From RBG-13-68-16 sp041494245 (GTDB lineage Bacteria > Acidobacteriota > Thermoanaerobaculia > Thermoanaerobaculales > Thermoanaerobaculaceae): a DNA stretch of 64,000 bases. The stretch spans positions 1-64,000 of the forward strand of contig JBGQAK010000010.1 of assembly GCA_041494245.1 (NCBI GenBank), in the 5' to 3' direction. Shown in pieces: positions 63,543 through 64,000 of this stretch; the first letter of the stretch is position 1; each line of letters opens with the position of its first letter. The translations under genes were made by a program, and so were the position numbers. Below the pieces are notes generated by a model. That model was not told where the DNA came from and did not search any database. It worked only from the letters and a program-made list of their open reading frames with translations.

Positions 63543-64000
63543 ATGCCGCGCCGAACACACAGCGCCGCACTCGCGGATCTCCTGCGCCAGCGGATCCTGG
63601 TACTGGACGGCGCCACGGGCACGGCCCTCGCGGCGCGCGCCCTCACCGCGAGCGACTACGGCGGCGAGGCGCTCTTCGGCTGCCACGAGGCGCTCGTGCT
63701 GCACCGGCCCGACGTGGTGCTCGACCTCCACCGCGGTTACCTGGACGCCGGCGCCGACATCGTCGAGACCGACACCTTCGGCGCCACGCCGGTGGTGCTC
63801 GCCGAGTACGGCCTCGCGGAGCGCTGCCGCGAGATCAACCGAGCCGCGGCGGAGCTCGCACGGCAGGCGTGCGCCGAGTTCGACGCCCGGGACGAGCAGC
63901 GCCCGCGCTTCGTGGCCGGCTCGATGGGCCCCACCACCAAGGCGCTCACCCTCACCGGAGGCATCACCTTCGGCGAGCTTGTGAGAGACTACACAAACCA
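63543..64000 (+). CDS. metH: methionine synthase MetH, N-terminal homocysteine-binding domain (runs off the window)
   Basis: The open frame from ATG 63543 reaches the window edge with 152 residues. ILVLDGATGTALAARAL and GYLDAGADIVETDTFGATPV match the homocysteine S-methyltransferase domain; VAGSMGPTTKALTLTGG and ITFGELVRDY match the B12-dependent MetH. The cysteine ligands for zinc lie further downstream. No strong Shine-Dalgarno site precedes it, and no SAM, SAH or cobalamin riboswitch was recognised in the 179-bp leader. Other homocysteine methyltransferases are possible but less likely. Confidence 0.85.
   Translation, partial: MPRRTHSAALADLLRQRILVLDGATGTALAARALTASDYGGEALFGCHEALVLHRPDVVLDLHRGYLDAGADIVETDTFGATPVVLAEYGLAERCREINRAAAELARQACAEFDARDEQRPRFVAGSMGPTTKALTLTGGITFGELVRDYTN

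Overview
The window is a 64 kb piece of a GC-rich, gene-dense bacterial chromosome with standard-code genes, short operons and many GTG starts. Housekeeping genes, secreted S9 and M3 peptidases, a secreted BNR/VPS10-like propeller protein, a fused IspDF, a 2-oxoacid:ferredoxin oxidoreductase and a lipid-A aminoarabinose pathway together fit a Gram-negative member of Acidobacteriota or a nearby phylum. This placement is inference from gene content and intergenic repeat style; no 16S rRNA gene is present. No phage, insertion-sequence transposase, CRISPR array or defence island was found.

Layout. 1-7400 (minus strand): a translation block, rplM-rpsI-rpsB-tsf-pyrH-frr-ispDF-rlmB, then tRNA-Thr(TGT)-Tyr-Gly-Thr(GGT)-tuf. 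Recognisable sigma70-type promoters precede rplM and the tRNA cluster. 7580-16650: a decayed FkbM methyltransferase, three secreted proteins (propeller protein and two S9 peptidases) and a membrane metallophosphoesterase. 16698-22466: an FHA-GAF-PP2C phosphatase, a Tat-exported phosphoesterase, small enzymes, and an ArsR/SRPBCC pair with a very clear promoter-operator. 22770-31547 (minus): SppA, a chemotaxis-methylation operon (DUF4388 protein, CheX, CheR, CheB, receptor remnant) with no kinase, oligoendopeptidase F and QueA. 31665-43126: a fused aconitase-family dehydratase, an EfpL-type EF-P paralogue coupled to tag, a DedA-rhodanese protein with an in-frame TGA, a truncated AmrS, two-subunit class I fumarase, korDABC and a GNAT. 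43134-50295: arnT divergent from arnB-arnC-arnA(formyltransferase)-arnA(decarboxylase)-arnD. 50452-64000: a response regulator, an LpxH-like hydrolase, an epimerase, comEB-pfkA-trmB-larC-DUF2721, pheA, a double cNMP-binding protein, a 1107-residue CPBP protease-family protein and the start of metH.

The strongest unusual signal is at 35784-36728. A DedA membrane domain is followed by a rhodanese domain whose reading frame crosses TGA at 36588-36590, in a Y-C-T-(TGA)-P-N-E context. The frame continues through the rest of the rhodanese domain to TAG. A 7-bp hairpin with a CGGGT loop begins 14 nt after the TGA, matching what is expected of a bacterial SECIS. I read it as a selenocysteine codon in a C-x-U active-site loop.

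The intergenic DNA is also unusual. It carries several families of short repeats: heptamer arrays of the ACCCCGA/TCGGGGT type, 'CCTCGCTGCGCTCGG' repeats, GTCATTCCGAGG-bounded elements, a 177-bp element with 17-bp inverted ends, and REP-like palindromes. Some are translated into the ends of genes (RlmB C-terminus, ArnD N-terminus, epimerase C-terminus).
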